From Castanea sativa (Eukaryota > Streptophyta > Magnoliopsida > Fagales > Fagaceae), in contig NC_134016.1 of assembly GCF_040712315.1 (NCBI RefSeq), forward strand, positions 7,911,282 to 7,975,281: a DNA stretch of 64,000 bases, in the 5' to 3' direction. Positions within the stretch are counted from its first letter, which is position 1, and the number at the start of each line of letters is the position of its first letter. Below the pieces are notes generated by a model that made no database searches, was not told the DNA's origin, and saw nothing but the letters and a program-made list of their open reading frames with translations. The position numbers and the translations under genes are program-made. Positions 11,832 through 22,264 of this stretch are shown piece after piece.

Positions 11832-12581
11832 TGTGGGGAGTAAAAAGACCTTGAAGGGAATATGGGCCGATTGGTCATGCTAAGGAAGGCCGACCTGCTC
11901 TTAGGTTTAGGACTTGATAGTATTACGGGTCGGCCTATACGCCGAGGGTCCGAGGATCCAGCCGAGGATGATTTTTTCCTTCAGACTGACATCAAAGAAC
12001 CCGGGACTTCATGGTAAAGGTTAGGGAATGACACGGTCAAGACCAATGGTTAAAGGGGGTGAGCCCTTGAATGTCCTAGAAGCACCGATGTTGGAAAAAT
12101 GTCAAAGGTAAAGGCTGCTACCTCCACATTAAAGACCCTGCACCTACCACCCTGGCCGCATTAATGGGGAAATGACACTTGAACAGTGGAAGGGAAACTT
12201 CTAGTTACTGTTCAAAGGCACTATGAAAAGAAATATCTAGGCTAAGGGAGGAGTTGGGGCAACACGTGTATAAAGTATTAAAAAGAGGAGTATTTAAGGA
12301 GGAACCTAGAACAGAAACGGGACGGACTTTTTGTAACCTAAAAAGAAAAAAGACAAAGAGAAAGATATAATATAAGAACAGCTCTCGGCTTACGTCCGAA
12401 GAGGTCTAATTACAATATTCCTTGTTGTTTCTAAGTACTTGCAATCGATAGTTTGTCACTTAATCCCCACACACTTCTAACCGAGGTTTCAAGCCCACAC
12501 TCTACAAATTCATATTGTTTAAGGCTCATTGGGCCTGAGCCCATAACTGTTCTTGGGGTCAGGTGCAATTGTGCACTTACA
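11832..12581 (+). repeat. 5' LTR of the gypsy element
   Basis: Starts TGTGGGGAGTAAAAAG and ends TGCACTTACA. A TATA-like GAGTATTTAAGG lies near 12289-12300, followed by the expected transcribed region, so this is the probable promoter. It matches 22265-23014 at equal length. Confidence 0.93.
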
Positions 12582-12583
12582 AT

Positions 12584-12602
12584 TGGCGCCGTCTGTGGGA
12601 AT
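12584..12602 (+). promoter_or_regulatory. Primer binding site
   Basis: TGGCGCCGTCTGTGGGAA starts two bases after the LTR. The first nine bases, TGGCGCCGT, equal the complement of a plant tRNA-Asp 3' end as I remember it; the rest deviates. The primer tRNA is therefore tentative, but the location is as expected. Confidence 0.75.
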
Positions 12603-12627
12603 CTAGTCTAGAAGAGGTAGGGATATT

Positions 12628-13918
12628 ATGGCAGGCTTAGGCTCTCACCATGCAGAGTCACAAGGATCACAACCGGAAGATCATTTTGAACGTCTTGAAC
12701 ATCGTAGGGATCATGAGGGTAGCGTCCATACAGAATACCCAGGGGCTAGCCATACTCATGGAGGGGGTAGCACTACCCACGATGAGGGTTCTAAATCCAT
12801 GCAGAAGGAAATCAATCGTTTGAAGAGGAAGTTACGCCGTGTTAAACGTAAGGTTTCCCCGTCCTCGTCTAGTTCTTCCTCAGAGAGGGATAGGGGACTT
12901 GGTTACAGTTCAAGGTCATGTTCCCCCACCAGCGCAACATCCTCCGGTGAGGACCACGACCAGCCAACCCGCAGACGTAAGAAGCTTCGTTCTAGGGGCT
13001 TAGGCAACGATACCATGAGTAGGGCGTTGCACCAACTCTCTAAGTCTCCGTTTTCACGGAGGATTGAGAGGGGAAGGCTTCCCAGGAGGTTCACCCAGCC
13101 CACCTTTACCATCTATAATGGCCGGACTAATCCGGTGGAGCACGTGAGTCACTTCAACCAAAGGATGGCAGTGCACTCTCAAAACGAGACTCTGATGTGT
13201 AAAGTCTTCCCCTCCAGCTTGGGACCTGTGGCTATGAGATGGTTTAACGGTCTCAAATCGGGATCTGTAGGCTCGTTTGGGGAACTAACTAGGGCATTTG
13301 CTTCGCGGTTCATTACTTGTAGCAGAGTCCCTCGGCCATTGGACTCGTTGCTATCCATGGTCATGAAGGAAGGGGAGACACTAAAAGCATACTCCGACAG
13401 ATACTGGGAGATGTTTAATGAAATAGACGGCGACTTTGATGAGGTGGCGCTTAATACCTTTAAGGTGGGCCTCCCTACTGATCACGACCTAAGAAAGTCT
13501 TTGACGAAAAAGCCCGTCCGCCGGCGTACGCGCCGTCTTATGGATCGTATTGATGAATATAAAAGGGTAGAGGAAGACCGGCAGCGGGGGAAAGGAAAGG
13601 AGAAGGTTATCCCGCAGGAGAGAAGGGATTTCGGGTCGGACGGATATCACAACAACAAGCCGAGGAGGGATTACTTCGGACAATCCGGCTCGGCGGCACC
13701 TCGAGCTGCCGCAAATGCGTGTTCGAGAACCGGTGCATCGATTATTAGAAAAAGTTCGTAAAGAGCCCTTCTTCGGATGGCCCGGCAAGATGGCGGGGGA
13801 CCTGCCGAGAAGAAATCAAAACCTTTTACGTCGGTACCATCGGGATGTGGGCCACACTGCGAGAACCGTCGGACCTGTGGAACCATCTAGAGCCGGCTCG
13901 TCGGTGAGGGAAAGTTAA
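12628..13918 (+). pseudogene. gag: gag, frame-broken near the C terminus
   Basis: The main open frame runs 12628-13761 (377 codons from ATG, 47 bases after the LTR end). Residues about 50-80 are basic with a serine run (SSSSSSSE), and the capsid-like Retrotrans_gag region lies at about 158-270: FTIYNGRTNPVEHVSHF, then AMRWFNGL, FASRF and YSDRYWEMFNEI. Frame +1 takes over at about 13715-13918 with REPVHRLLEKVRKEPFF and WPGKM, which normally continues gag in this lineage, so a single-base indel lies near 13715. The zinc-knuckle part is degraded (RRYHRDVGHTARTVG lacks the cysteines). Product: the structural protein of the retrotransposon particle. Confidence 0.85.
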
Positions 13919-14032
13919 AGCGGCACTTGTGTCGGCCCACCGGGGTCGGTCAAGTTGGTTCAAACAACCGGAAGGAACGAGTTCATCTCGGCCGGACGTA
14001 TTGGGAACAATTAATGTTATCTTCGGCACCCT

Positions 14033-14668
14033 TTGGTAGGACCGGTTCGGGTCCCACTAGGGTTATGGCGGTTTCCCATCCGCGAGGCCAAGGATGTGGG
14101 TAGCAGGCCGAAGAGATTAAAGAGCACTTTACCTGTCTTGGGTTTCTCCGAGGAGGATAAAGTAGGGACTATCCAGCCCCATGACGATGCTCTTGTGGTT
14201 ACCCTCAGGATAGGGAATTATGATGTGAGAAGGGTGATGATAGATCAGGGCAGCGGTGCAGATATCATGTACCCTGATCTATTTAAAGGGCTAAGGTTGG
14301 AGTTGGAAGATCTAACTCCTTACGACTCCCCACTTATAAGCTTCGAAGGAAGGGCCGTTGTGCCGAAGGGACAGATCCGTTTACCCGTTCAATCCGGCAC
14401 AGAAACGGTTGAGGTAGATTTCATTGTGGTTGACGCAGATTTCATTGTGGTTGACGCGTACTCTCCATATACAGCCATCCTCGCCAGGCCATGGCTGCAC
14501 GCTTTGGGAGCTGTCTCCTCTACCTTACATGTTAAGGTGAAATTCCCCTCGGGAGAGCATGTTGAGGAAATCCTCGGCAGCCAGGTAGTGGCTAGGCAAT
14601 GCATATCGGCTGCGGTGCTTCGTCAGTCAGAAATTGAGTCATCAACCTTGCCCATCCAGGAGTCATAG
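14033..14668 (+). pseudogene. pol: pol, retropepsin-like protease part
   Basis: An open stretch of 211 codons. Residues about 68-80 read RVMIDQGSGADIMYPDLF, equivalent to the D-x-G-S-x-AD active-site loop of plant gypsy proteases (usually DGGSSADIL). YTAILARPWLHALGAVSSTLH further on is the second conserved part. A 21-bp exact tandem duplication (14417-14437 and 14438-14458) repeats DFIVVDA, an in-frame insertion next to the flap region. The frame ends in a stop at 14666-14668, before the RT, so the polyprotein is broken here. Confidence 0.8.
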
Positions 14669-14786
14669 CAATTAACAGCTCCGGAAGCACCTGGAGCGAT
14701 GACAGAAGATGAGGGGTTTGTTTGTGAGGAGTTAGAAGTTTGTAATAACAGATGATCCAGAGAGGTTCTTCCAAGTTGGCATACGA

Positions 14787-15468
14787 TTGCCACACCAAGA
14801 GAAGACGGAGTTGTTGAAATTTCTGAAGGATAATTTAGATGTCTTTGCGTGGGACCCCTATGAGGCTCCAGGCGTAGATCCGAACTTTATTTGTCATCGT
14901 TTAAACGTCAATCCTGCCATTGTTCCGAGGGAGGCAGCCACCTCGGCGATCTTCCCGAGAACATTCGAGTTGTGAAGGAAGAGGTTCTTAAACTCAAAAG
15001 GGCGGGGGCTATCAAAGAAGTTTTCTACCCTGAATGGTTGGCTCATCTTGTTGTTGTTAAGAAGAAGAACGGCAAGTGGAGAGTATGTGTGGACTTTGCG
15101 ATGCGAACAAGGCTGTCCTAAAGATTCGTTCCCAATATGACGGATTGATCAGGCGGGTAAGATGCTGCTTGTCGGACATCCTCGGATGAGTTTTTTGGAC
15201 GCCTTCCGGGGTTACCACCAAATTCCCTTGGCGTTAGAAGATCGAGAGAAGCTGCTTTCATTACTCCAACCGGGAACTATCATTATAAGGTCATGCCATT
15301 TGGGTTAAAAAATGCGGGGCTACTTACCAAAGAATGATGACCCGAATGTTTGAACGGCAAGGGGAAAACCATAGAAGTATACGTGGATGATATGGTGGTG
15401 AAGAGTAAGACGATACCTTCGCACATGACGGATTTGGCCGACACCTTCCGGATGCGAGGAAGTATAAG
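14787..15468 (+). pseudogene. pol: pol, frameshifted reverse transcriptase N-terminal half
   Basis: Pieces of the RT are spread over three frames: LLKFLKDNLDVFAWDPYE (14787-14975 frame), then VVKEEVLKLKRAGAIKEV with VVVKKKNGKWRVCVDF (14891-15121 frame), then EVYVDDMVVKSK (15350 frame). The catalytic YVDD is at 15380-15391. Several single-base indels and small deletions lie between 14940 and 15460, so the domain cannot be translated as one piece. The next frame resumes with KLRLNASKCSFGVG at about 15467. Confidence 0.85.
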
Positions 15469-17979
15469 TTGCGCCTTAACGCCTCCAAGTGTTCTTTTGG
15501 CGTGGGATCTGGAAAGTTCTTGGGGTATATGATTACTCATAGGGGCATAGAGGTAAACCCAGTGCAGGTTAAGGCTATTCAGAATTTGCAGCCGCCTCGG
15601 AACCCAAAAGAGATTCAGAAATTGACCGGAATGATTGCTGCGTTGAACAGATTTATTTCTCGGTCAGCTGACCGGTGCCGTCCTTTCTTTCAGTTGTTGA
15701 ACAAGTGGAAAGGGTTTCAATGGACCGAGGACTGCGAGTCAGCTTTCCAACAGCTTAAGCAATATCTTTCTCGGCCACCCATTTTATCTCGCCCTGAGGT
15801 GGACGAGGTTTTATTTGCTTATCTGGCCGTGGCTATTCACGCGGTGAGCCTAGTCCTTATAAGGAATGAAAATGGAGTGCAGAGACCGATCTACTACGTT
15901 AGTAAGTCCTTGAATGAGGCCGAGGTGCGCTATCTGCCCTTGGAAAAAGCGCTTCTGGCTGTAGTCCACGCCACGCGCAAACTTCCTCATTATTTTCAAT
16001 CTCATACTGTGGTTGTTTTGACCCAGTTGCCTCTCAAGGCTGTGTTGCGTAGTGCTGATTATTCTGGCAGGGTGGCAAAATGGGGAACCATTTTGGGAGC
16101 CTTTGATGTTAAATACAAGCCTCGCACTTCAGTAAAGGGACAGGTCCTCGCTGATTTGGTGGCAGAGTTTACTGAACCATTGTTAGAAGAAACTTCGAAA
16201 AAAGCACACATGGGTGAAAAATCAGTTGGTGTGATCACAGCCATATCGCCCTCGGCTTGGAGAGTTTATGTAGATGGGGCTGCTAATCAAAAAGGGTCTG
16301 GTGTTGGACTTGTTCTAATGTCCCCTGAAGGAATTGTCTTTGAAAAGTCTTTGAGATTGGCCTTCTCGGCTACTAATAATGAGGCCGAGTATGAAGCAGT
16401 CTTGGTAGCTATGCAAATGGTACATAGGATGGGTGGCAAAGAAATCCATGTGTTCTCGGACTCTCAGTTAGTGGTCGGCCAAGTCATGGGGACCATGGAG
16501 GCTAGAGACCCCAGAATGCAAGAATATTTGGCCCGGGTCAAGCGTCAGCAGGCTGAATTCGACTCCTTTGCCTTAGCTCATGTCTCTAGGAGTGGAAACA
16601 CTCATGCAGATTCTTTGGCTACGTTGGCAACATCCTCGGCTCAAGGTCTACCAAGGGTTATTCTCGTTGAGGATCTTGTAGAACCTTCTCTTGTAACTGC
16701 TAACGCACCTCGCATCCATCTAATAAGGCCTGGTCCTAGTTGGATGGATTCGATCATATCTTTTCTTAAAAATGACATCCTTCCTGAAGACAAGGTTGAA
16801 GCAGAAAAGGTACGTCGAAAGGCACCGCGTTTCTGGTTGTCCGAGGACCAGAAGCTATACAAACGATCCTTTTCAGGACCGTATTTGTTGTGTGTACACC
16901 CTGAATCAACAGAATCATTATTGGAGGAATTGCATGAGGGAATTTGTGGGAGCCACACTGGGGGAAGGTCCTTAGCCCATAGAGCCTTGACTCAGGGTTA
17001 TTGGTGGCCCAATATGCAGAGGGAGGCTCAAGACTATGCCAGAAAATGTGATCAATGTCAGAGGTTTGCCCCTAATATCCACCAACCTGGAGGGGTTCTT
17101 AACCCTCTCTCCAGCACTTGGCCTTTCGCACAATGGGGCCTGGACATTGTAGGGCCATTTCCGAGAGCTGCTGGTAACAAAAGATGGCTGCTCATGGGAA
17201 CAGACTACTTCACTAAATGGGTTGAAGCTGAGCCCTTAGCCAATATCCGAGATGTTGATTCCAAGAAATTTGTATGGAAAAATATTGTTACTAGATTTGG
17301 TATACCGCATACACTTATCTCAGACAATGGCGTTCAATTTGACAGCAACGCCTTTAGGCAATATTGTGGTGACATGGGTATCACAAATAGATATTCTACC
17401 CCAGCTTATCCTCGAGGAAATGGGCAGGCCGAGGCCGTTAACAAGGTCATAGTCAACGGGCTCAAGAAGAGATTGGATGATGTGAAAGGCAAATGGGTAG
17501 AAGAGCTCCCTCATGTCCTGTGGACGTATCGGACCACTCCGCGCAGGTCCACTGGAGAAACGCCATTTTCTATGACTTATGGAGCCGAGGCGGTGATACC
17601 ATTGGAATCTGGTTTTCCTACTCTAAAGACAAGTTCTTTTAGCCCAGAGAATAACAAGGGACTTCTAGAGAAAGATCTTGATTTACTTGAGGAACGGCGT
17701 GAGGCAGCTATGGTCCAAATGGTTTATTATCAGCAGAAGCTAAAACGAGGATATGATGCCCATGTGAAGCTAAGGCCACTTGCGCCTGGTGATCTTGTAT
17801 TAAGGAAAGTTGTAGGCACTTTTAAGAACCCAGCTTGGGGTAAGCTAGGACCTAACTGGGAAGGCCCCTATCGCATTGTTTCAATAGCAGGCATAGGGTC
17901 ATACAGGCTAGCTGATCTAGACGAACGAATTGTACCACGTCCATGGAATGTAAATAATCTTAGAAGGTATTATTATTAA
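15469..17979 (+). CDS. pol: pol C-terminal: RT tail, two RNase H domains, integrase
   Basis: An uninterrupted 836-codon frame. The first codon shown (TTG) is only where the open frame begins after the upstream shift, not a true start. Order: RT tail (LNASKCSFGV, about residues 1-70), RT-linked RNase H (about 80-200), a second archaeal-type RNase H at about 263-395 (WRVYVDGAANQKGSGVG, NNEAEYEAV, HVFSDSQLVV, THADSLA), integrase zinc finger at about 488-545 (LHEGICGSHTGG to CDQCQRF), and integrase core with catalytic D about 559 (LDIVGPF), D about 619 (SDNG) and E about 655 (GQAEAVNK), giving D-D-35-E. It closes with a GDLVLRKV and NWEGPYRI tail. Product: RNase H and integrase of the gypsy element. 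All catalytic residues are present, but without the upstream RT it cannot act in cis. Confidence 0.93.
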   Translation: MRLNASKCSFGVGSGKFLGYMITHRGIEVNPVQVKAIQNLQPPRNPKEIQKLTGMIAALNRFISRSADRCRPFFQLLNKWKGFQWTEDCESAFQQLKQYLSRPPILSRPEVDEVLFAYLAVAIHAVSLVLIRNENGVQRPIYYVSKSLNEAEVRYLPLEKALLAVVHATRKLPHYFQSHTVVVLTQLPLKAVLRSADYSGRVAKWGTILGAFDVKYKPRTSVKGQVLADLVAEFTEPLLEETSKKAHMGEKSVGVITAISPSAWRVYVDGAANQKGSGVGLVLMSPEGIVFEKSLRLAFSATNNEAEYEAVLVAMQMVHRMGGKEIHVFSDSQLVVGQVMGTMEARDPRMQEYLARVKRQQAEFDSFALAHVSRSGNTHADSLATLATSSAQGLPRVILVEDLVEPSLVTANAPRIHLIRPGPSWMDSIISFLKNDILPEDKVEAEKVRRKAPRFWLSEDQKLYKRSFSGPYLLCVHPESTESLLEELHEGICGSHTGGRSLAHRALTQGYWWPNMQREAQDYARKCDQCQRFAPNIHQPGGVLNPLSSTWPFAQWGLDIVGPFPRAAGNKRWLLMGTDYFTKWVEAEPLANIRDVDSKKFVWKNIVTRFGIPHTLISDNGVQFDSNAFRQYCGDMGITNRYSTPAYPRGNGQAEAVNKVIVNGLKKRLDDVKGKWVEELPHVLWTYRTTPRRSTGETPFSMTYGAEAVIPLESGFPTLKTSSFSPENNKGLLEKDLDLLEERREAAMVQMVYYQQKLKRGYDAHVKLRPLAPGDLVLRKVVGTFKNPAWGKLGPNWEGPYRIVSIAGIGSYRLADLDERIVPRPWNVNNLRRYYY

Positions 17980-18031
17980 TGAAAATGAGCTTTTGTCAAT
18001 TAATATTTCAAAGTTATGAGTAGCTCTGATA

Positions 18032-18690
18032 TTTGAAGTTATCATTTTTAAGAATCAAACAGAAACTTGGTTAAGTGCAGTCCTCGGACCATAAACCTTG
18101 TGGAAATTGATGTCTTGTCATTTGTTAAACAGAACCTTAGTTATGCCGGGTCTTCGGACCTCCTACTTTGGGAAAATTAACATTTGAAGTTATCATTTTT
18201 AAGAATCAAACAGAAACTTGGTTAAGTGCAGTCCTCGGACCATAAACCTTGTGGAAATTGATGTCTTGTCATTTGTTAAACAGAACCTTAGTTATGCCGG
18301 GTCTTCGGACCTCCTACTTTGGGAAAATTAACATTTGAAGTTACCATTTTTAAGAATCAAACAGAAACTTGGTTAAGTGCAGTCCTCGGACCATAAACCT
18401 TGTGGAAATTGATGTCTTATCATTTGTTAAACAGAACCTTAGTTATGCCGGGTCTTCGGACCTCCTACTTTGGGAAAATTAACATTTGAAGTTATCATTT
18501 TTAAGAATCAAACAGAAACTTGGTTAAGTGCAGTCCTCGGACCATAAACCTTGTGAAAATTGATGTCTTGTCATTTGTTAAACAGAACCTTAGTTATGCC
18601 GGGTCTTCGGACCTCCTACTTTGGGAAAATTAACATTTGAAGTTATAATTTTGAAGAATCAAACGGAAAATTGGTTAAGTTTTATCTTCG
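18032..18690 (+). repeat. 151-bp tandem array, four units and a partial fifth
   Basis: The motif TTTGAAGTTATCATTTTT starts at 18032, 18183, 18334, 18485 and, altered, at 18636, so the period is exactly 151 bases. Units are almost identical and contain GCAGTCCTCGGACCATAAAC and GGGTCTTCGGACCTCC. The fifth unit decays after about 50 bases. Tandem arrays in this 3' position are known in Tat-lineage elements and may seed genomic satellites. Confidence 0.93.
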
Positions 18691-19209
18691 GACCACAACT
18701 TTGATCAAGGTTGTCTCCTTATTATGTCTGGATGTTAGTGCGTTACTGTTTATTAAATTCGGATCTTAAAGTTTCATATCTTTGGTTGTTAAGCAATTTT
18801 GTGTAAGGAATGGTCCTCGCATCTTACATCCTATTAAAAATAGTGTTATGCATTATAAGGGTTTAATCGTTATATAAAGTCCTCTCTTCTTTTTAATCAA
18901 GGCATTGTTTAAGTATCTCAACCATACCACCTTTTGTTAAACCGTTAATAATGCACATATGATTATGTGGAAGTTATGATTGTGCAATTCTTGGAGTTAG
19001 ATTCGTTTACTCTAAGAAATTTTTGTTATGTGCTAATGGCAATCTTTATCACAAATACACCAAAAAAAAATAATAAAGTAAAAACAGATACAGCCCAAGT
19101 GAAAAGCAAAATGAAATTGTCCTTCATTAATTAGTAAAAAATACATTACATATATAATTCACACATAGATAATTCAAACATAGAAAAAGAGAAATCCTAA
19201 AGATAAGTC
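18691..19209. other. Element interior spacer
   Basis: AT-rich sequence between the tandem array and the antisense ORF, inside the gypsy element. Nothing coding seen. Confidence 0.6.
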
Positions 19210-21757
19210 CTAAGCCTTTGGAGGGAGGTCTTGCTGAGAGGTACTGGTGCCCTCGGTCTTTCTCAACTCCAGCTCAAAAGGAGTCAAAACTTGCTTTCCT
19301 TTATCTGCTGTCTTCGTTGGAAGGACGTTGGGTTCCACTATCTGGCTCAAGTCCTTCTCTGCATCCCCTTCTCCTTCCTTCTCTTTGTTAGAACCAGAGG
19401 GTTCTGTAGGATCAGGAACTTGCTGTGGGACCACCGGAGGTAGAGCAGGAAGAGTTGTCTCGGGGGTAGGAGTAGCAGCAGGAGCCTCTTCAATCTCCTG
19501 TATTTCTAGGGGAAGCCAAACGTTCTCGGACTTCCTCAGATCCGAAGATTGGGGAACTCCTGCTACGTTTAAAGCTTCCCCCCATACTTTTTGACGCATT
19601 CGCGGCATAAAGCCGCGAACTCCTCTCGTCACTGCTCCTCTGTAGTTGCTACCCCTTCATCGAAACTTGCCTGTTTGGCAGCTTGGAGAGAGAGTTGAAA
19701 GGAACTGGCTTCTTTCTTCATCAACGCCAGTTCCTTCTTCAGATCCGAGCACTCCCTTTGAGCTTGGGAGAGCTCTTCATCTCTTTCACGAAGGAGCTTG
19801 CGCTGTCCTTCTATCTGGGTTTTCATAGTCTTCAAGTTTGACTCGACCCCATTTTTCTCTCTCCTCAGATCTGCCACCTCCGAGGCGTCGCCCTCTCGTT
19901 CTCGGCAAGGGCCGTACCCAAAGGACTTCGCCCGGCCCTGATTTCGAGCTCAGTTCTGGCTACTTTCCGAGTGTCTTCAATAAACTTTTCAGCTACAAAG
20001 ACCTCCTGAATAGCCTGTAACAAAGTATGATGGAGTTAGGAATAATAAAAAAAAAACAAACTTACCTATAAATATTGTTAAAAGTGGAATCTTCCTAAAA
20101 AAGGAGAAAAACTTACCAGCGCTAAGTCTCTTTTTAGTGAGAGGAATAGTTGTGGCTGGCCCATTTTTTCCAAGGTCTCCATGTCCTTGGGCAGCAGGAG
20201 AGGGCGTTCCAAGACCTCGGCCAGGTGATGGGCATGGCCTTGTTGAACCGCCCTTATACTGGACTGGCAGGAGATGGGTGCGCCGTCCAGCCTTAGATCG
20301 GGGGACCAGGTGGTCGGTGCTCGGCGCACTTTAGCCTCGTCCCTGAATTCCCCGATTTCAATTGAGCGGGCCCTACCCTTGCCCTTGTCCAGCTTCTGCT
20401 GCTGGGCTGGTGGGAGTTGTTGTCGTGGTTTCTTGGGGTCTTTATTAATCGTCCCCTCGTTATCCCCCTTCCTCTTCTTCTTGGGATCCTCGGCTGGCAG
20501 TTTTGGCTCAGCTGGAGGAGGAGGAGGTGGTAGAGCTGGGGGAACTTGGGACGTCCCCGTCTTTTTCTCTGCCACCTTGGCAGCTCTGTTAGTGAGGAGA
20601 CCCGCCATTCTTCCCATGTCTTCTTCAGATCCGTCCTCGGGTAGGGCAACCACCAACCCTGCAATTCCAGAGGCTTCGGTGGCTTCTTCCTCCTCGTCGA
20701 AAAGTACCACAAACTGGTTCCCACGAGGTCTCTCGGTGTCTTCGAGATGGAATTGATCTATCTCGTCGTCAAGTGTGTGCGAAGAAGACACCTGCTCTTC
20801 TGGAATGACAGTTGCTTGTGAATGCACAGCAAGGGGAATTGCTGCTATAGGCTGGTTGTACAAAACGGTGTTAGGAGCGTCCGGGAGGTCGCGGTCGTCT
20901 AAAAAGTTGGGCCGGGCTACGTTTATTCTTCTTCGTCTCCGGTCACCCGCGATTATGGCGTTTTCTATTTCTTGGAAGTCTGAGGAGATGGGATCGTATC
21001 CTAAAATTAAATGGGCGGCTCTAAGATGTAGGTCCTCGCTGACGAACACCTCGGAGCGAAGTACTCAGTTTAAATCCGCGATGTTACAGTGACTCAGACG
21101 AGGACGCACGTGTTGCTTATCTGCAAGACATCAAAACAAACACACCAGGTCAGATTCACACAGATATTTAACAAATTTAAGTAAGTACAAATACGCATTT
21201 CTGTGTGTGTTAGAAGAAGTTGTGTTGTGGGGAGATTAATCCTATGGCATCGCACCTGGATACCCCCACTCAACTGGGCAGTGGAGGCCGTCGTGCCAGT
21301 TCCCAGACACGATCAAGTAGTCGTCCTTCATGCCTTTGTTGGATTTGGGCAGACAGGAGATTAGCCTAACGGTGCTGGACCGAGACTTAATATAGTAACC
21401 TACTTTAGAAAGTTTATGGGACTCATATAGGAACACGACATCGTGCCATGTGAGGTTTAAACCCATCTGCTCGTTTAGAGCATCTACACTACCCAAAACT
21501 CTAAAAACGTTTGGGAGGCATTGATCGGGACACAACCGATGGCTGCGAAGGTACTCCCTAGTTACAGGTTTCATTGGGAGGGTCATCCCACCCTCTATGA
21601 AGGCTATCATTGGGATGATAACCTCTCCCTCTTTCCTAGAACCAGCCACGGCTTCTGCCAGGCAATATTTTAGTCCTACATCGCTGGGAATACGGTATTT
21701 GGCCCTAAAGCTTTCCATCCCAGCGGCAGTATCAACTAGACACTTAAACCTACCCAT
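19210..21757 (-). pseudogene. Antisense additional ORF of the gypsy element, spliced and decayed
   Basis: On the minus strand a three-exon model fits. Exon 1 runs 21757-21256 (MGRFKCLVDTAAGMESFRAK, then FIEGGMTLPMKPVTREYLRS, LNLTWHDVVFLYE). Intron 1 is 21255-21121 (GTGCG to TTGCAG). Exon 2 runs 21120-20117 (SEVFVSEDLHLRAAHLIL, then an acidic and proline-rich low-complexity region). Intron 2 is 20116-20015 (GTAAG to TTACAG). Exon 3 runs 20014-19210 with a coiled coil (LRREKNGVESNLKTMK, RERDEELSQAQRECSDLKKE). Exon 1 resembles the 'putative gypsy-type transposon' (Transposase_28-like) domain known from Tat-lineage antisense ORFs. Lesions: TGA at 21067-21065, a frame shift near 19890, a TGA near 19627. 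The function of this ORF family is unknown. Confidence 0.75.
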
Positions 21758-21836
21758 TAGAAAAGAACGAAAGGCTAAACTCTAAAGGAGAGAATGTTTA
21801 CGAAGACAGCCGAGGACTGTATCCGAGGAGAAAAGG

Positions 21837-22178
21837 TTAAGAACAGAGAGAGCAAGAACTTACAAAGTTGAAGGTACAGGTTTCCACAGTTTTCTGCTGG
21901 TAAAGAATGATTGTAGGTGTTTTGATGGGATTGATCCCTGATGAATTAAATGAAGGCGCAGGTTCCCGAAGCGTCACGACGTGCGAAAGGGCGGCCTCGA
22001 AATTATATTTGTCCCGCCTAAAAATTTCGTGGAGTAACGAGGACCGTTGGATGCCCATCTCACCGTTGAACATGGGAGACAAAGAGTAACTTACAGTAAT
22101 AAATGCGCGCGTTTTTGAAAATAAAACCGCCAAGTGGCATCTTCTGGGACGCGAAACGATTTCCACACGTGCCATCAC
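21837..22178 (-). other. Open stretch upstream of the antisense ORF
   Basis: A 113-codon minus-strand frame with no recognised domain. It lies between the 3' LTR and the antisense ORF, where that ORF's promoter or leader would be expected. I see no reason to call it a separate gene. Confidence 0.3.
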
Positions 22179-22248
22179 TTAGTAAGTGTTGGGAGTGGAC
22201 CCTCGTTAGATCAAAACCCTATTTTTCTCCTCGGATGTCGAAAATTAG

Positions 22249-22264
22249 AGTTTTGAGGGGCTAT
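22249..22264 (+). promoter_or_regulatory. Polypurine tract of the gypsy element
   Basis: TTTTGAGGGGCTAT followed by T immediately precedes the 3' LTR start TGTGGGG. A G-rich GGGGCTAT is typical of this lineage. Confidence 0.75.

Noticed and set aside
18032..18690. CRISPR-like array
   Set aside because: The repeats are contiguous 151-bp units without unique spacers, inside a plant retrotransposon.
20137..21092. Plus-strand open frames opposite the antisense ORF
   Set aside because: Shadows of the minus-strand aORF. The Gly/Ser-rich translation reflects the proline- and acid-rich frame on the other strand.
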